Positions 1 to 14,997 of a stretch of DNA of 64,000 bases are shown here, piece after piece. The translations under genes were made by a program, and so were the position numbers. Position 1 is the first letter of the stretch. Each line of letters begins with the position of its first letter. The notes under the pieces are model-generated. The model worked only from the letters and a program-made list of their open reading frames with translations, ran no database searches and was not told where the DNA came from. Source of the stretch: Apostichopus japonicus (lineage: Eukaryota > Echinodermata > Holothuroidea > Aspidochirotida > Stichopodidae); the NCBI RefSeq assembly GCF_037975245.1, contig NC_092563.1, positions 20,413,094-20,477,093 on the forward strand. Direction: 5' to 3'.

Positions 1-3000
1 CGAGGTGGAATAGACTGGAGACGGGAGTCAGGGAGGGGGTGGGTGGGGAGGGTGTGGGGTGGGGTGGGTGGGGAGGGGGGTGAGAGGATGTGTGAGGGGC
101 GGTTCATTGTGTTTGATTTACCTGGTGCTCTTTTCAATTAGGAACATACCGTTAATAGGATCGTCCAGGCAAGGTTTTAATTTGGGATGATGAATGAGTA
201 CATTAACATCTTAGTGAAATTTGCTCACAAATTTCTATTCAGCCGGATTGGAGAGGTTGATGATTGAAATGATGAGGCATACAGTCTGTACAATGATAAG
301 TGAATTTGAAGCAAACAGCAAAAATGCTCACTGACAGCAACATGTTTGAATTTTCTTTATATTTCTTTTTTATTGCATTGACCTTGGATTAGAATGGTTT
401 GTAGCTTTCCCTGAAAGGTGGCGGGGTGGGGAAGGGAGGGGATGGGGTTGACGTGAACAAACACCAATGGCTGTAGTGTATTCAGTTGTTACTGATGATG
501 ACATGGTTTTCAAGAAAACATAAATTAATATTGTCAGAGTTCTTCCATGACGTCACAAGTATTTGCTTCAGGTTCACTCTTGGTATACACAAAAAGTTGT
601 CGACTGCAACTAATATTAAAACTATAATTATAGGAATTAAATGCAAATTTCACCAAGTTGCTATAGAAGGTGTTCCTCTGTCACAACTCTACTGAAAACT
701 CACATGGACTATCCCTTTAAGTCGAAAAGGTTAAAGGTTAAGCTGAACTGCGCAATCAGTTTGTCATTTGAATTTTGTTGCGTCATATTCGACGGTGATA
801 TATAAAGATGAAGTACGTTCTACAAGAAAGCATTACCTTTTTCAATAATTTCATCATTCCAGTAAAGTGGCAACTGAAATTATGAAATGTATGTGTGTGT
901 ATGTGAGGGTGTGTATGCGTGCGTGTGTGTGGATGGATATATGTATGTATATGTATATATTTAGTAGTTAAACATCCTTCGTTGATAAAGTGCAGACTCT
1001 TCGCCACTCTGTGTACAGGTTCTTGTAACAAAGAGGCTGAAGAAGAAGATTAACAAGAAAAAACACTTTTGTATAACTAGAAAATTAAGTTTAAATTTTC
1101 GTGTATTCTTGCTGATTTGTCGCCTTTTCGCATCCCTTTTGACATGAAAATGTCTGTTTCGCTACAAATAATTTAAAAATTGACGAATACGCCGGAACGC
1201 ACGTGTTTCTTGAAGGTTCCGAAATAAACAACATGCATGTTTCATTTCAATAGTATTGCTTCGTGTGTTGATTAAGTGTAATGCTATTGAATTAAATAGT
1301 GATTGGGAAGATTTATCGTTGAGTCTGTAAAAAAAGAAAATCGTAATATTCACCGCTTGAAATGAGGGTGTGTTCCTGGAAAATGGATTGCCGATATCCA
1401 CTTGTCGCAATAGGGACTTAAACCAATTTAAACCGAATTGTTTTTGTGTCGTTAAGGTTTACTGCTCTCAGATTACCTGACGGTAGCTATGGTCCAATTC
1501 CGCGAACTGCACACTTCAAACTGTGTCTCCTGCTTATAATAAATGCATCGTCGCCAACTTTCATACGTGTCCATATATCCTAATAGTTTACGAGAATACT
1601 TTAATGGGAGGATCTGATCTTTTTAGATAATTTTTATATTTTTAAGGAGGGTCAATAATTAAGACGACGAAATTTCTCAGAAATGTTTTCATGGATATAA
1701 TGTGTTTCAGACAATAGTACGATAGTAAACATTTGAAACAGTAAAGGCAAATATTGTAACTATTTACATATGACAGATATTTTCATCACGAAAGACCACT
1801 GATCCTGAGTAGTCTGTTGCTGGTCATCAGCGCTGAAGATAAAAAATAGAGATTGGGATGTGGAATAAAATGTAGATTGATAGGAGAAGCTGACGTCATC
1901 ATTAACTTAAACATAATTGAGCATTCTAGGTATTTTACACATGAAATCATCATACAAAATTTCAAACGATAGGCTATATGAAGAAACACAACATTCATCG
2001 AAAAGTTGCTATATTTACAAAATACACAAAATTCTAATTATCATCCCTCCCCCACATCCCCCCCCCCCCCCCAAGAGAACAATGTAGAAATACGACCCGG
2101 TACTTGCAACGAATGCTGATTTGTTTAACTTTGGCGTTCACACCATTATTTTCTCGTACTATTTATTTCTTAGTTTTCCTTTTGCTTCAAAGGGGGTACA
2201 TCCTCCTTCTAACAATGACTAAACAAACGAGGAATTATTCACAGGGGCTCTACTATCAAAGGGCGTGAGAAATAGAAAGATGATGATAGGTCATCAAACT
2301 TTAGAATACTACTTTCTATTTCTGCAGCAAATTATTGCACACTAAACACTATTATAAGTTATAAAGACCACGTGGGATGACATAAGGAAGAATGATGATT
2401 TATAACAGTAACGGTTGAAAACGTTCAAAATGTAATTTGACATCCACAATGATCCTTTCAAATCCTATCAAATCATGTTCACGACCAATTCTATAATGAC
2501 AGATATGGAATTCAAAAAAAAAAACGCCTAATTAAAGATTCAAAATTGACCAAAAACAAAACGTTTCTTTACATTTTCTTCTTTTCCTTTTTACTCTCAA
2601 AAGTGTATATCCCAATTTTTCTATTCCAAAATATCATGCATTCACCATGTGATTATTTCATATATAAGGTCCACAAAATAGATTTAAATTAAATCTGCTT
2701 AGGCATATATGAAGTCACATCTGTTTGCTTTATGCACTTCATATTTTGAACACAATTGCATTTTTTTGGCAGGTTCTAATGCACATTTAAGTTACATGTC
2801 TATGTATGTATATGTGTGTTTGGAGGGGCGGGGGGGGGGGGTGGTGGGTGTTACCCCTTCGATTTGTTCTGGGGCTACCCCGGTCATCCCCGGAGGTACG
2901 TGTGGTTACGCTCTTGGGAGCGTTTTCTTACTAATATTATTCAAAAACCTATTCCACCCATATGACCACGTTAATGCAATTAAATACCGTACTAACTACT

Positions 3001-3083
3001 GTGGCGCAAGTATGTACAATGACGACACACGTATATTAGACTTGTTTCTTCTCGCTCTACGAGATGGCATATTTTTTTTACAG
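1..3083. other. Gene-free AT-rich DNA with G-rich and GT-rich tracts
   Basis: No coding region is supported here. A G-rich stretch (about 30-95) has many G3-G6 runs and could form a G-quadruplex. An imperfect GT-rich tract lies at about 890-935, and a poly-C run at 2058-2072. Another poly-G run at 2830-2841 sits in a GC-richer patch (2820-2935). The open frames present are short and compositionally unremarkable. Confidence 0.6.
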
Positions 3084-3327
3084 TATCTATAATACTATCT
3101 AAAATACTATCTATAATACTATCTATAATTCTATATGTAATACTATCTATAATACTATCTATAATACTATCTATAATACTATCTATAATACTATCTATAA
3201 TACTATATATAATACTATCTATAATACTATCTATAATACTATCTATAAAACTATCTATAATACTATCTATAATACTATCTATAGTACTATCTATAAAACT
3301 ATCTATAATACTATCTATAATACTATC
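3084..3327. repeat. 12-bp tandem repeat (TACTATCTATAA)n, about 20 copies
   Basis: The 12-base unit TACTATCTATAA repeats about twenty times with scattered substitutions (for example CTATAAAACTA and CTATATGTAATA variants). Flanking DNA on both sides is unrelated. It is a simple tandem repeat with no coding potential. Confidence 0.95.
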
Positions 3328-5588
3328 GTCTCTAAATATGAAAGAATGTCAAATAATGATCCTTCATGTTCAATAAACATTTTATAAGATAATTTGCTTT
3401 ATTTAATTAATAAAATTCCATATATTTCAAGAGCGAAAAACAATATTTACCAATGGTCTGCATAAACAATGATTTATTTATTTATTTATTTTTTTTTTGA
3501 TATTAATGCGTCATTAAGTCCATTCACCTGTGGAATATGTTTCCTTTTTTCTTCTTTTTTTTTAGATGAACATCGGTTTCTTCCTGGTTTCAGTCTTATA
3601 AATCAGGATAGTTTATTGTTTTCTCACGTTCCATTGTCAATTAAATTTAAAGGTATTGGTGATGCCTGGTTAGTTATCGTTGTTACATCATGTAGGGTGC
3701 AGTTACTTTCACCGTACGAGGAAATGAGTAAAGGGGGTTTTCATCGTCATTTGTACACTCGCATGGGAAATAGACAATTTATGGTTGGGTTATCAGATTT
3801 AAACAAAAAAAATTAAAGGTTATAGGTAACTATTCATGGTGGGATGGGATGGTATGGGGTTGGGATAGGGGTAGGGGTTGGGAGGATAACAAAACATCGG
3901 TGAAGAGTTCTACATTTACAGTGTTAATTAGTTAATTAGTATACTACAAACTGACCATGCCAAATTTCAATGTCTTGGTGGACCGGATTTTCACAAAGGC
4001 CTATATATATATATATAAATATTGTACAATATAAAAGTTTATACTCCCATATCCCCCGTCACCCCCCCCCCCCCGTCTATCCCCTGTATATTCTTGCTCT
4101 TCCTACTGCCGCCGCTGTGGCCCTCTCCCTGCCTCTCCCATCTTCCTTCATTCACACATAGGCTCAGGCAATAGCCTAGCCGAAGAGAATAAATTAATGT
4201 TCCATCTCTACCACCCCCTCCTCTATCCCCCATCCCCTCCCCCATCCTATCTCTCAATCATCCCATTTTATCATATGGCAAGAGGGAGCGAGAGAGCGAG
4301 AGAGATAACAAAAAATACGTTAAAAGTCCTGTACAATATTTTCATTCGGAATTCCCCTTTAACTTCACGGTGATTGTCCTCTTTTATGACATTTGCACAG
4401 ACAAGAAGGGAAAGTTACTCATGTGAACCTTAAAAGTACTTTCCATTACCTATTGGTGTACAAAGGTAAAGCGATTTTGTTTGCCCTTCTCACAATAGAT
4501 CTTTCGGGCGGCGTTTTCATTTCACTTCCTTCTTATTACTTCCGGATAAACATCCCTCGATGAACCAAATTTCTATTTCGCGTGAGATTAAAAAGTTCTT
4601 CAAACAATGTTACGTCTCGAACACATTTTTTTTCGGGGGGTGTTTGATATGTTTTAACAGGTATAAAAGGCTACCCTTAATGACAATTGACTTCCGCCTG
4701 CACGTACACCGGTTACGCCGGTCCACACCGCCTCCTGTATGTGGCCTGTCGATGATGAGTGAATCATGATCTTGTTTTTCAAGGTAGTGGTATACGTGTA
4801 CCAAAATTAGTATATAAAGTAGTTGAATTTAATTCTCAAGATTCTCTTCTGCATTGCCCTTCCTCGCTACACCTCACCCAGGTGTGGTCCCTATCTCTCC
4901 TCTACCCCCCCTCCTTACCCCTGATTCATGGTCGTTGCTCCACCCTTTCCTGAACACCGTGGATGAGTAGTTATGAATATTGTGGGTAGAGAGTGTCGCA
5001 TACAGGATCGGTTGATCGGTGAACAAACTTTTCCAATTCGACACGGAAAACATACGTATACCTATTGTGATATATTATCCCCTACCCATAAGAGGAAACA
5101 GTAAACGTCGAGTTAAGAAAATTTGAGGTCTTGTGTTCAATTTTATACGTTAATAAGATGGTAATTTGACTAAAGATGTGATACTGTGTCATCTTTAATA
5201 TGCGTGATGCTTTGCCAGGTTTGTAACTCTTTACACAACGTTCTGATGAATCTATAGAAACGTTATGTATAGTGACACTAAATATGCTAAAAACGTTTCA
5301 AAAACTTTCAACACACTTTAAAAAAAATTTAATGTGACAGATTTTGAATATCCAGATGTATTCCAATGTTTGCATAAGTTGGTGACAATCTTTGTTATAA
5401 AAAAAAAAATTAAAAAATCACATTAACATCAACTGAGAACGGCAAATTTCAGTGAATTTTGGGACCATCAAGCGAAACAAGTTTCTTAATTGCAAGGTTG
5501 AAAAAAAGGCTACTTCTCTGCAGTTTAGATGAAGCAGCCATGCTCCATGAACACTATTAAACCAAACAATGTTTATCTCAATGCTTTA

Positions 5589-5631
<43 letters not shown>

Positions 5632-5956
5632 TAAAGCTGTCTTACATAAATCAAGAAAAATGCTATAAAAGGTTGTTTAATAATACTGGTATTACACTTA
5701 AGAGATCATCCGGCTGCTACAGTAACATGCTTGAAAAGAAAAAATGGAAGAAAAAGATGATTTACTTTTTCTTAATGGTCCAAACCACATCCTCATAGCA
5801 ATTTTGTATATATGAATATGAATTTAACAATTTCGTGATATTATTTGAATGCATCTGGCAACAGAAGAGTGAATGACGTCATCATGGCGATTGAGCTGGA
5901 AATGTTTCGAAGCTATAAGCTATAAGTAGATTTTTATAAATTGTCACATTGCATAC
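3328..5956. other. Gene-free stretch with GT/G-rich, poly-C and (TA)n tracts
   Basis: No gene is supported. A GGGATGG/GGGGTTGGG-type G-rich tract lies at about 3838-3885, a poly-C run at 4062-4074 and a (TA)n array at 5591-5628. The open frames are short and mostly follow low-complexity composition. Confidence 0.55.
5591..5628. repeat. (TA)n microsatellite
   Basis: Uninterrupted alternating TA, about 38 bp. It creates spurious Tyr/Ile repeats in translated frames. Confidence 0.95.
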
Positions 5957-6180
5957 CGGTGATGTGGCCGAGTGGATAAAGGCGGTGGCATTTGAAGTAT
6001 AATGAGGCTTAGCAATCGGATTTTCTAAATTGAAAATATTCCACATTTGAGTTAAAATGTTGATTTGGAAGCCACCCGACATGTAAGTTGTAATCTATAA
6101 GCCCTTGTGGCTTTCTCCCACAGTCGGGTCGTTTAGGCGTCGTAATAAAATAACTGCTGATTATAACATACATCAAGGAT
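5957..6180 (+). repeat. tRNA-like SINE fragment, putative
   Basis: The segment at about 5961-5995 contains TGGCCGAGTGG followed by a GGCGGTGGC block. This is the A-box and D-arm arrangement of class II tRNAs (Ser/Leu type). No good B-box (GGTTCGANTCC) follows at the expected distance, and no acceptor stem can be paired, so it is not a functional tRNA. The best reading is a decayed tRNA-headed SINE whose body runs to about 6180. The body includes a stretch with GTGGCTTTCTCCCACAG. The family is not identified and the 3' boundary is a guess. Confidence 0.45.
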
Positions 6181-6322
6181 AAAGCAACACGAAGGCTATT
6201 ATAGGAAAATACGGTAAAGTGTAAGCTGTTATGCATGATGACGTCATAAATCATACCCTGCAGTTCAATTTCTGGAGTCAAACGGGTTTAACCAGTCAAG
6301 ACAAGTTACCTATATGTATATA

Positions 6323-6359
6323 TGTATCATGGAGTTACTATACGGAGGTCCATGATACA
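6323..6359. other. Perfect 11-bp stem hairpin with 15-nt loop
   Basis: TGTATCATGGA at 6323-6333 is followed 15 bases later by its exact reverse complement, TCCATGATACA, at 6349-6359. No surrounding open frame or known element explains it. It could be a tiny foldback repeat or a structured RNA element. Confidence 0.7.
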
Positions 6360-7102
6360 ATCAACCATATCTCGAGTTACGAAAAGATACTGAGTTGTCA
6401 ACTTTAACAGTGAGGAATATTTTCCCTTTTGATATAAGTGTTACAGTGTCTGCCATCCTTGAAGAAAATACCACATCGGAAAGCGACACGCCCTCTACCC
6501 TTACAGAAAATTAAAAATTAAAAATAATGAAAACATAATAATACATCATATACTAAAGACAGGTCTGTATAATTTGACAGATTGGCAAATCCAGTTTTAT
6601 ATCATACCTTTTTTTTTTCTTTTCTTTTTTACATCCACATCCCGTCGACCGCTATAGCAAGTGTCTAAACCCTTCAACTTGTAATTCAATCGAGCGCTCA
6701 TGTATCTTTAATTATCTGAAAGGCAATGAAACCCCACTTGCCAATATTTCAACTTGCACGGCACTGCGAAATCATCAATTGTAAAATACTTGCTATGCTA
6801 AAAAAAAGGCGTCTGCATGCGTATAGTTTAAGAAAGAAGAAGAAGAATAAGAAAGTGTGTGAAAAGAGAGAGAGAGAGAGAAAGAAAACTTAATCTTGTA
6901 AAAAAACGACGCCTGCTTATGACTTAAACTGACGTAAATTTTATCGACAAGGTTATGAACAGTGTACAACTTTGTAATTAATAAATGCGTGCCGAATGGA
7001 AGTTTAAGGTAATTACTTTTCTTTCCATCTATGAAGTGGCTTTTGTTATATGATTAATGAATGGCAATCAATAAGATCGCACAATAACGCAATATGGTTA
7101 GA

Positions 7103-7107
7103 ATATA

Positions 7108-7158
<51 letters not shown>

Positions 7159-7196
7159 AATGAAAATCGTAATGAGTTGGAAAATCAAGAACAGTG

Positions 7197-7232
<36 letters not shown>
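7103..7232. repeat. (TA)n array interrupted by a 31-bp unique core
   Basis: Two (TA)n tracts (7103-7160 and 7199-7232) flank a unique segment. Bases 7156-7186 of that segment recur exactly at 35761-35791, again between (TA)n tracts. This suggests that the core and its microsatellite belong to one dispersed repeat family. Confidence 0.85.
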
Positions 7233-7235
<3 letters not shown>

Positions 7236-10200
7236 GAGAGGTGAGCATTCGGTGTATGATATTGGGAATACACTGGATATTTCCAATAACAAAAAGAGCA
7301 ATATATTCTTTGAATATGGGAAAATAAATGCCGTGAACAAAAAATTATTGACTGGCTGATAATTTATTCACACAGATACTTCTTAAAGCTGTAAAAGAAA
7401 AATAAGCTACTATATACCTATTTCATTCGATAACATTTCCCTTAAATAACTTGAAATTAGACGTTATGTTATTGTTCGATAACAATAAAAATAAATTTAA
7501 AAAAATGCAGTCATTTTAATGGATGACATTATCCAATATGACTCTGATCGAGAGGAGGAAAACAAAATGTGGGACATTATCATATGTTACCAGGTCAGGG
7601 CCTCATATTATATTAAATTTTATCTTTTGATCTTGAGGTATACTTTCACGGGCAAAAACAGAGGTGCAGCATTCATTCCCTGTTTGCCGTTTCCAGGAAG
7701 GTCTCAGCTAAGTTTAGTCATCAATAACGATATACACCTATGTAAATCTCAATAAGATTATAGTTTATCTGGAGTTTACAATTGAGCTCGGCTTCGTTGC
7801 GTTTTGAGATCTTTGGCCTTTAGCCTCAGAGAAGTTGTATAGCCGATTAAATTAACAGAGGGAGAATAAATAATGTTTCTATACTCTAAGCTTATTGTTT
7901 TCTTTCTCCGCTATTGTCTAAGTGTGTCATGCTGTATACATCCCCATATTGATTTTCATATTTATATTACGTTTGGAGATCCGAGACTTAACGGAACATT
8001 TTGTGGAAGTGTTGGGAAAAGTACTAATATCTGTTTCCGTATGACGTCAAACACATCGAATTTTAATGAAAACATTCAACAAATACAGAAACATCCATGA
8101 AACAGCTTAACCCCCCCCCCCCCCTGCATCCCTAAACCACTCACCCCACAACCATTTCCTTCTCTTTCTCTCACATTGTGAACGGTATGATCCATTGTAA
8201 AACGTTCTTTGACTCACGATATTGTATTTTTGTTGTTGTTGTAATGTTGCTTTTCATGGAAGCTCAAAGTGATAAATTTTGAGAGGTGTTTCATAGGTGG
8301 TTTATTGACAAGTAAATGGACTAAAATCGATCGAACTTGTCCAAATTTATGTCATTTTATTTTACCTGTCTGGTGACTCATCACTTCAGAACTCATAAAA
8401 AATATATATAAAAAAAAATATAAAAATACATTTTGATTTTTTTTCCTTCAATAATATTAAAAAAGAAGTTTCTACTTGTCTTGTTTTTGTTGTTTTACTG
8501 TATCACTCAGCTTGGGTTGAAATAATAGTGACAATCTTATACTTCTGTGACTTTCAATGGGGGGGGGGGGATGGATCCCGATTTCTTTTCATTCACGTTA
8601 CCTTTTATTTTTTTATTCTTTATCTCTTTTGGTCATATGCCTTCATATGGTTACACGACTCCGATTGTAAATGTCGAATTTGGTTTTCTTTTATAAGATG
8701 CTACTTTTAAATTTCGATTGAGAAGTATTAACATGATCTACAAGTTAATATACTAGATATGAATATAATAAAAAGAGAGAACGGAGAGAGGGGGGGGGGA
8801 ACTGAGCGACTTAGCTTTTGTCGTTCTTACAGTTTTCATGGAGGAGATAAAGTCGAAAGTTACTCGAAGTTGCGATATTTTATCGGAATATATCTGTATA
8901 TATTTTCGAATATATGATAACCACATGTAAAAGCAATAGATGTGATGATAAAAAACATATATTGATAACCGACTATATAGGTTTCTATTTTTTATATGTA
9001 GGTCGTTTTGAATTAGTCAGAGACAAAATAGGAAGTATAGTGACATTTTCATACTTATACGAAAAATGCCGGGAATTGTACTGGCAAAACAAAAATAGCA
9101 TTCCGATGTTAGAGTGAATGCATGGTGAAGATGCAAACTTTAATGGGTTTAATCTTCTTCTGTTACATGTAGAAATTTCACCAGTAGAAATAAATCATTT
9201 TGTTTTATTAATTTCTTTATTGCTTCTGCTGCGTATGAAGAGATGGAAAGACAAGTTTATATGCATTCTGTTTTATCATAATTGCAAACATTTTCAGGAA
9301 AAGAGGGGCGACGAAAAACAAGTCAAAAACGAGCAGGCCCAATCCTACCCCACCCCTTTAAAGAAACAGGAAAAGTTAATGTAATATCGTTAAAAACAAT
9401 TTGTCATTAGGATAAACATATAAACTCTTTTATAATTCTGACTGAGTTCGAATTTCGTCAAGTTGAGTTAGATATTAAGTTGGTCAGCAATTCCTCCATC
9501 ATGCAGATTGAAAAACAAAAAAGGTCATGCTTAATTAGATTGATATTTTAATACTTCTCTGACGTCAGAATAAATGAATGAGTGTGACGAATATAGCCTA
9601 AATAGTCTATATGTATATAAGATATATAGCATCTAGCAATTGAAAAATGTTCGATTAAAAAAGAAGTATTCTCATTTTAAATGGTAACATAGAAATTGAA
9701 TTAATTATTACCCCCCCCCCCCCCCACCACAACTCTATCAACTGAAGAGGAAATACATTTGTTGTGAGAGATCCCCATCATCTAAGTGGATGAGTTTACT
9801 TAACTTGATCATGCGCATTTGTAGATACATTTTAAGAAAAGTCACCGAAGTAAAGTCTAGGCTCGAAAAAAACACCGAGCAACTTGATCTACTTTCAACC
9901 CGAGTCAACCGCATGACTGATCATGCGCAGTAGTATATAATTCTTCGAATTTGCGGTATACCCTCCTAAACTCAACATCATATTTCTTCGTAAAACTGCA
10001 GTCTTCTCTTTAAGAGATAAAAAAGAACAAGATGAAGAAGAAGAAAGAGAAAAGATAAAGACAAGACAAAAAATAATAATAATGACACAGTGATTGTGAT
10101 CAGCAAGTCATTCAACCAATCATAATGCCAATGCTGGAGACACATTGACGGATATGAGTCACTGCCAATGAGTCCCCTATTGTTGACGTTGTACGTAATG

Positions 10201-10876
10201 GGCATATCCTTAATACTCGTGGGGGAAAATTGCCCCAATGAACTCACTTGGTGATAAAGTGTTTGACAATTGGAAAAGGTTGATTGCTGCAAGAGACATG
10301 ACGTCATAATTGAAGATATAATTATTCATGATATGTTTTAACTTAAAAAGATGCAAATCTCATTAAACATTCATTGCTAAAATATAAACATATCAATTAT
10401 CATACTGTAACGGGTACTTAATTTAATCTTGATAAGAATGCTCTTATTTTCAAAACAAATGACACGTAAAGAGATATTATTTAGGAAATATTATACCATT
10501 AAACATTGAACACCTGTTTGATATGAGACGAAATAAACAAAAAGAAAAGAGTTTCTCAAGATAATTTAGAAAGAAGAAGATTCAGTCATGGCCCAAGTTG
10601 GTATAACATTTAAGACATAACGCCAAGTTTTTACTCACTTTGATCATGTGCAGTTAATTTATAATTTAGTTTGGTGGAAATGTAGTCAAATGTTACTAAC
10701 TTGTGATACATAAAAACGAAAGAAGAAAAGAAAATAGCGACAATATTCATCTACTTCAGACCAAAAGTAAGATCCTTATCATTTCATTATCTATCAATGT
10801 AAATTACAACCTATGTACAAATGAAAAACGGCCAATAATAAACAAATCAATAATACGATAACATCATGGTATGCAG
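7233..10876. other. Gene-free AT-rich stretch
   Basis: No gene is supported. Poly-C runs lie at 8111-8124 and 9711-9725, and a poly-G run at about 8560-8570. A frame at 7519-7593 starts MDDIIQYDSDREEENK and runs to a CAG|GTCAGG donor-like site. It is too short to call an exon. A degenerate relative of the U2-headed repeat seems to lie at about 9830-9905. Confidence 0.5.
9830..9905 (-). repeat. Degenerate copy of the U2-headed repeat body, putative
   Basis: The plus-strand order TTTTAAGAAAAGTC, then a CTAGGCTCGAAA block, then CTTGATCTACTTTCAACCC parallels the array segment at about 16190-16265 (TTTTAAGAAAAGTC, CTGGGCACGAAA, CTGATCCGCTCTCAAGCCC). No U2-like head is present, so this would be a truncated old copy. 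The match is by eye. Confidence 0.4.
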
Positions 10877-11079
10877 GGCCCCCGACAAATGGGATGGTGC
10901 GCGTGGGGATGGGGTGGGGGGGGGGCGGGGCTAGCCTCCAAATACGTTTCACAGTAATTATTTTCAAACGGGGAGTGTTGCAGCCACAGGTGGCAATTGC
11001 AACACCATTTAACAATGGTCTGACCCCTTCCCCCCCCCCCACTTGATCCCATCTCAAATATATGTCGGGGTCCCATATG
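10877..11079. mobile_element. Short inverted-repeat element (MITE-like), about 200 bp
   Basis: The left end reads CAGGGCCCCCGACA. The right end, reverse-complemented, reads CATATGGGACCCCGACA. The shared GGG(C/A)CCCCGACA block matches at 11 of 12 positions. The interior has a poly-G block near the left end and a poly-C block near the right, extending the inverted symmetry. No coding capacity and no clean target-site duplication were found, so the superfamily is unassigned. Confidence 0.5.
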
Positions 11080-11939
11080 TTCTTAAGTTATTCGGAGGAC
11101 CCTAGATCCAGTTTATTTGAAAGAACTTGAGGTGTGTCCTGTTTGTTGGTAAGTTTATAAAAAAGCTGAGAATCAAATTAATCATGCCATTTACAGGATA
11201 GTCCTGGGGAAACTTACAATATAATTACAATATTATTGTATGATACTATGTGAATGGGGTGGAGGGGGGGCGAGATCGTTTTGGTGAGGCCACTGTTCTC
11301 ACCATCTCTGGTGCTTTTTTATTTATTTATTTGTTTGGTAGTGGCATCCGTTTCCCTAACCATGCAGCAGGACATGAAACAACATTTTCTGAGTTCTGAG
11401 TTTAGGCAACTCCGTTGTTGGTCTCCCATCAAAACCCCCAATGACTACTGTTACGATAGACAATTTCCCTCTATCGTATTATAAGAGAGAAAAGAAGTAC
11501 TGTACTATATGTTACGGGGTTTTCTACTTCCTTGAAGAGCTTATATTATAAGCGATTCACATTACATGATATTACCCGATGTCTGTATTAACCATGTCGA
11601 ACGGCACGTAGGCAAATGCAATTAATGAAAAACTTTAAAGGAGTATTCAAAGATTTAAAATCTCGATGTAGATTTTCTTTCCGCTTGCAATTATTATGAA
11701 ACTATATTGTAATACATATATTGCTATTAAGAAATCTTTAAAAAAAATTACCTAAGAGGATAAAAAGTACTGGAATTTTTGGGTTTTCAGCTTTAGGTCA
11801 AAACAACATCCTCAAAACATTTTTGAGTCGCTAAGATAAGTTGGTGTTGATATGGTGTTGGTATTGATATGGCTCTATATTTGTGCTTTTCAAAACATAT
11901 TTAACTAACTTAGTCACCGACTGAGGAAACAAAGTATAC

Positions 11940-13336
<1,397 letters not shown>

Positions 13337-13886
13337 ATTGACATTCTAACTGTGGGTGGAGAACGTTGACAGCTGAACATTTATCATCGTTATACCTTGT
13401 TTCATACTAGGGTCGATTGGAAATATTGTATACTTGTCCCTGAAATGGTCTTGTATACTTTTCCCCGAATCATTTGGTCGTACGACATATTTAATCCAAA
13501 TTAATGTATTGATATACCGGGTAAATGTTAGAGTTTGTATATAGTTATGTATAGTTCATGTACGAAAAATAAAATCGTTGTACGTGTTGCATGCATGCGT
13601 ACAGGCTCATTGGTAGTATTTAAAAGTATAAGTGAATAGTTTCCGTTCTCGAAGTATTAAGCAGATGTTGTGGCAGTTGTAGAAAATCATACACTTTAAC
13701 TTAACCTCATTTATTTACCATGTCAAAAGCTGTGCCAAGACATGTCGTACCCCTCTGTCCCTACCCCTCCCCCCCCCCCAAAGAAAAATCGGACTTTCTT
13801 CCAATAGCTTACATTATAATAACACATGCTAAAAAATGCAACTAATTGTACTACACAATCTTGTTAAAATTGATGGGAATGATAGC
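13337..13886. other. Unique gene-free spacer
   Basis: No coding region, RNA gene or clear repeat is seen apart from a short C-rich run at about 13763-13780. Confidence 0.5.
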
Positions 13887-14074
13887 ACCAGTTTGCATCT
13901 AAGCCATGTTTCTTAAATTAAGAAGTCTCGAATGAGAGCGGGACAACCCTGCACTTAACCCCTCCCCTGGACGGATATTTATCAACATCTCTTCCCCTAC
14001 CCCTACCCTCCCCCTACCCCTACCCTCCCCCTCCCCAAAGAAAACAAGGAGATCAAACCCTGGTTACGGGCCTG
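13887..14074. mobile_element. Degenerate MITE remnant with the shared C-rich module
   Basis: The right end GGTTACGGGCCTG (14062-14074) is the reverse complement of a CAGGCCCGTAACC-type terminus, common in non-autonomous DNA elements. Upstream, GCACCAGTTTGCATCTAAG (about 13885-13903) and a CTTAACCCCTCCCCTGGACGG segment echo the module in the 12.2-kb and 32.8-kb MITEs. A C-rich tandem (CCCCTACCCCTACCCTCC units) fills about 13990-14036. The left terminus was not located. Confidence 0.4.
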
Positions 14075-14997
14075 TTCAAAAAACGAGGAACGGACGTTTT
14101 ATCAACAAGTTATTATTTTTTCTCTCAAAATGTACCACTGAAATAAATTTCGCAGTTTATCCAATCGCAATAATAAGAAGGTAGTATAGGAGTGCGTGGC
14201 TGGGAGGAAGGGAACGGTTGGAGGACTGCTGTACTATACATTTCGCAGGCGCAATTAATGATTGATTGATGCTGAACAACTCCGTGCATATCATATACAC
14301 ATGCAGGTGCATATATACATATTGCTCAACAGGTAACGCTGCAATGTGGGATACGCATTTCAAGCTATTCAAGTTTACAAAACTGGCGGTTATAGCAAAA
14401 TTATAGGGCTGGGATTATTAAGATGATCCCCCACCCCAGCACTACTTTCCCCTCCCTCTGTAGGCCTCAGCATTATGGAATAATTCATTGATATACTCAG
14501 CTTATTGGTCAAACGCATGTGAAGAGTGTCTCTGTGGAGACAAGTATTAAACGGGTTTTTTTTTTTCGTTGACCATATTAGGACATACAATTGTCATATG
14601 AACTGCTAAATTTAGTTCGCAAAGTTAATAGCACATTGTATGATTGTTATTATTACGTTCTAACATTGTTTAATAATATGATAAAGGTAACATTCAAAGG
14701 AACTTTCCGGACATTAGATCCAATCATGACTTCCAATTTGTTTATTAATAATGTAAATTAGAATTTTCAAATTAAAAATAGAAGATATATTAAGTTATGG
14801 AGTCCACAGACATGACTCCAATATGTGTGTTTATTTATATTGACGATATGCGTGTAGATAACAATAGTAATTACTGTGCAGGACATCTTCTGCATGCGGA
14901 AATATGTATTCATATCGCATGCAGCCCTTAAGAATAGAAATAAATAAATAAATAAATAGCCTACTGGAGACGATTTCATTAAAACCAGCACATACTT
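14075..14997. other. Gene-free stretch upstream of the minisatellite
   Basis: No gene is supported. A short ATAA tandem repeat lies at about 14939-14957. The rest is unique AT-rich DNA. Confidence 0.5.

Noticed and set aside
3084-3327. Possible short-spacer CRISPR or regulatory array
   Set aside because: Simple 12-bp tandem repeat without spacers.
13985-14037. Telomere-like (CCCCTA)n repeat
   Set aside because: A short, mixed CCCCTACCCCTACCCTCC tandem inside a degraded MITE, not the metazoan TTAGGG repeat.
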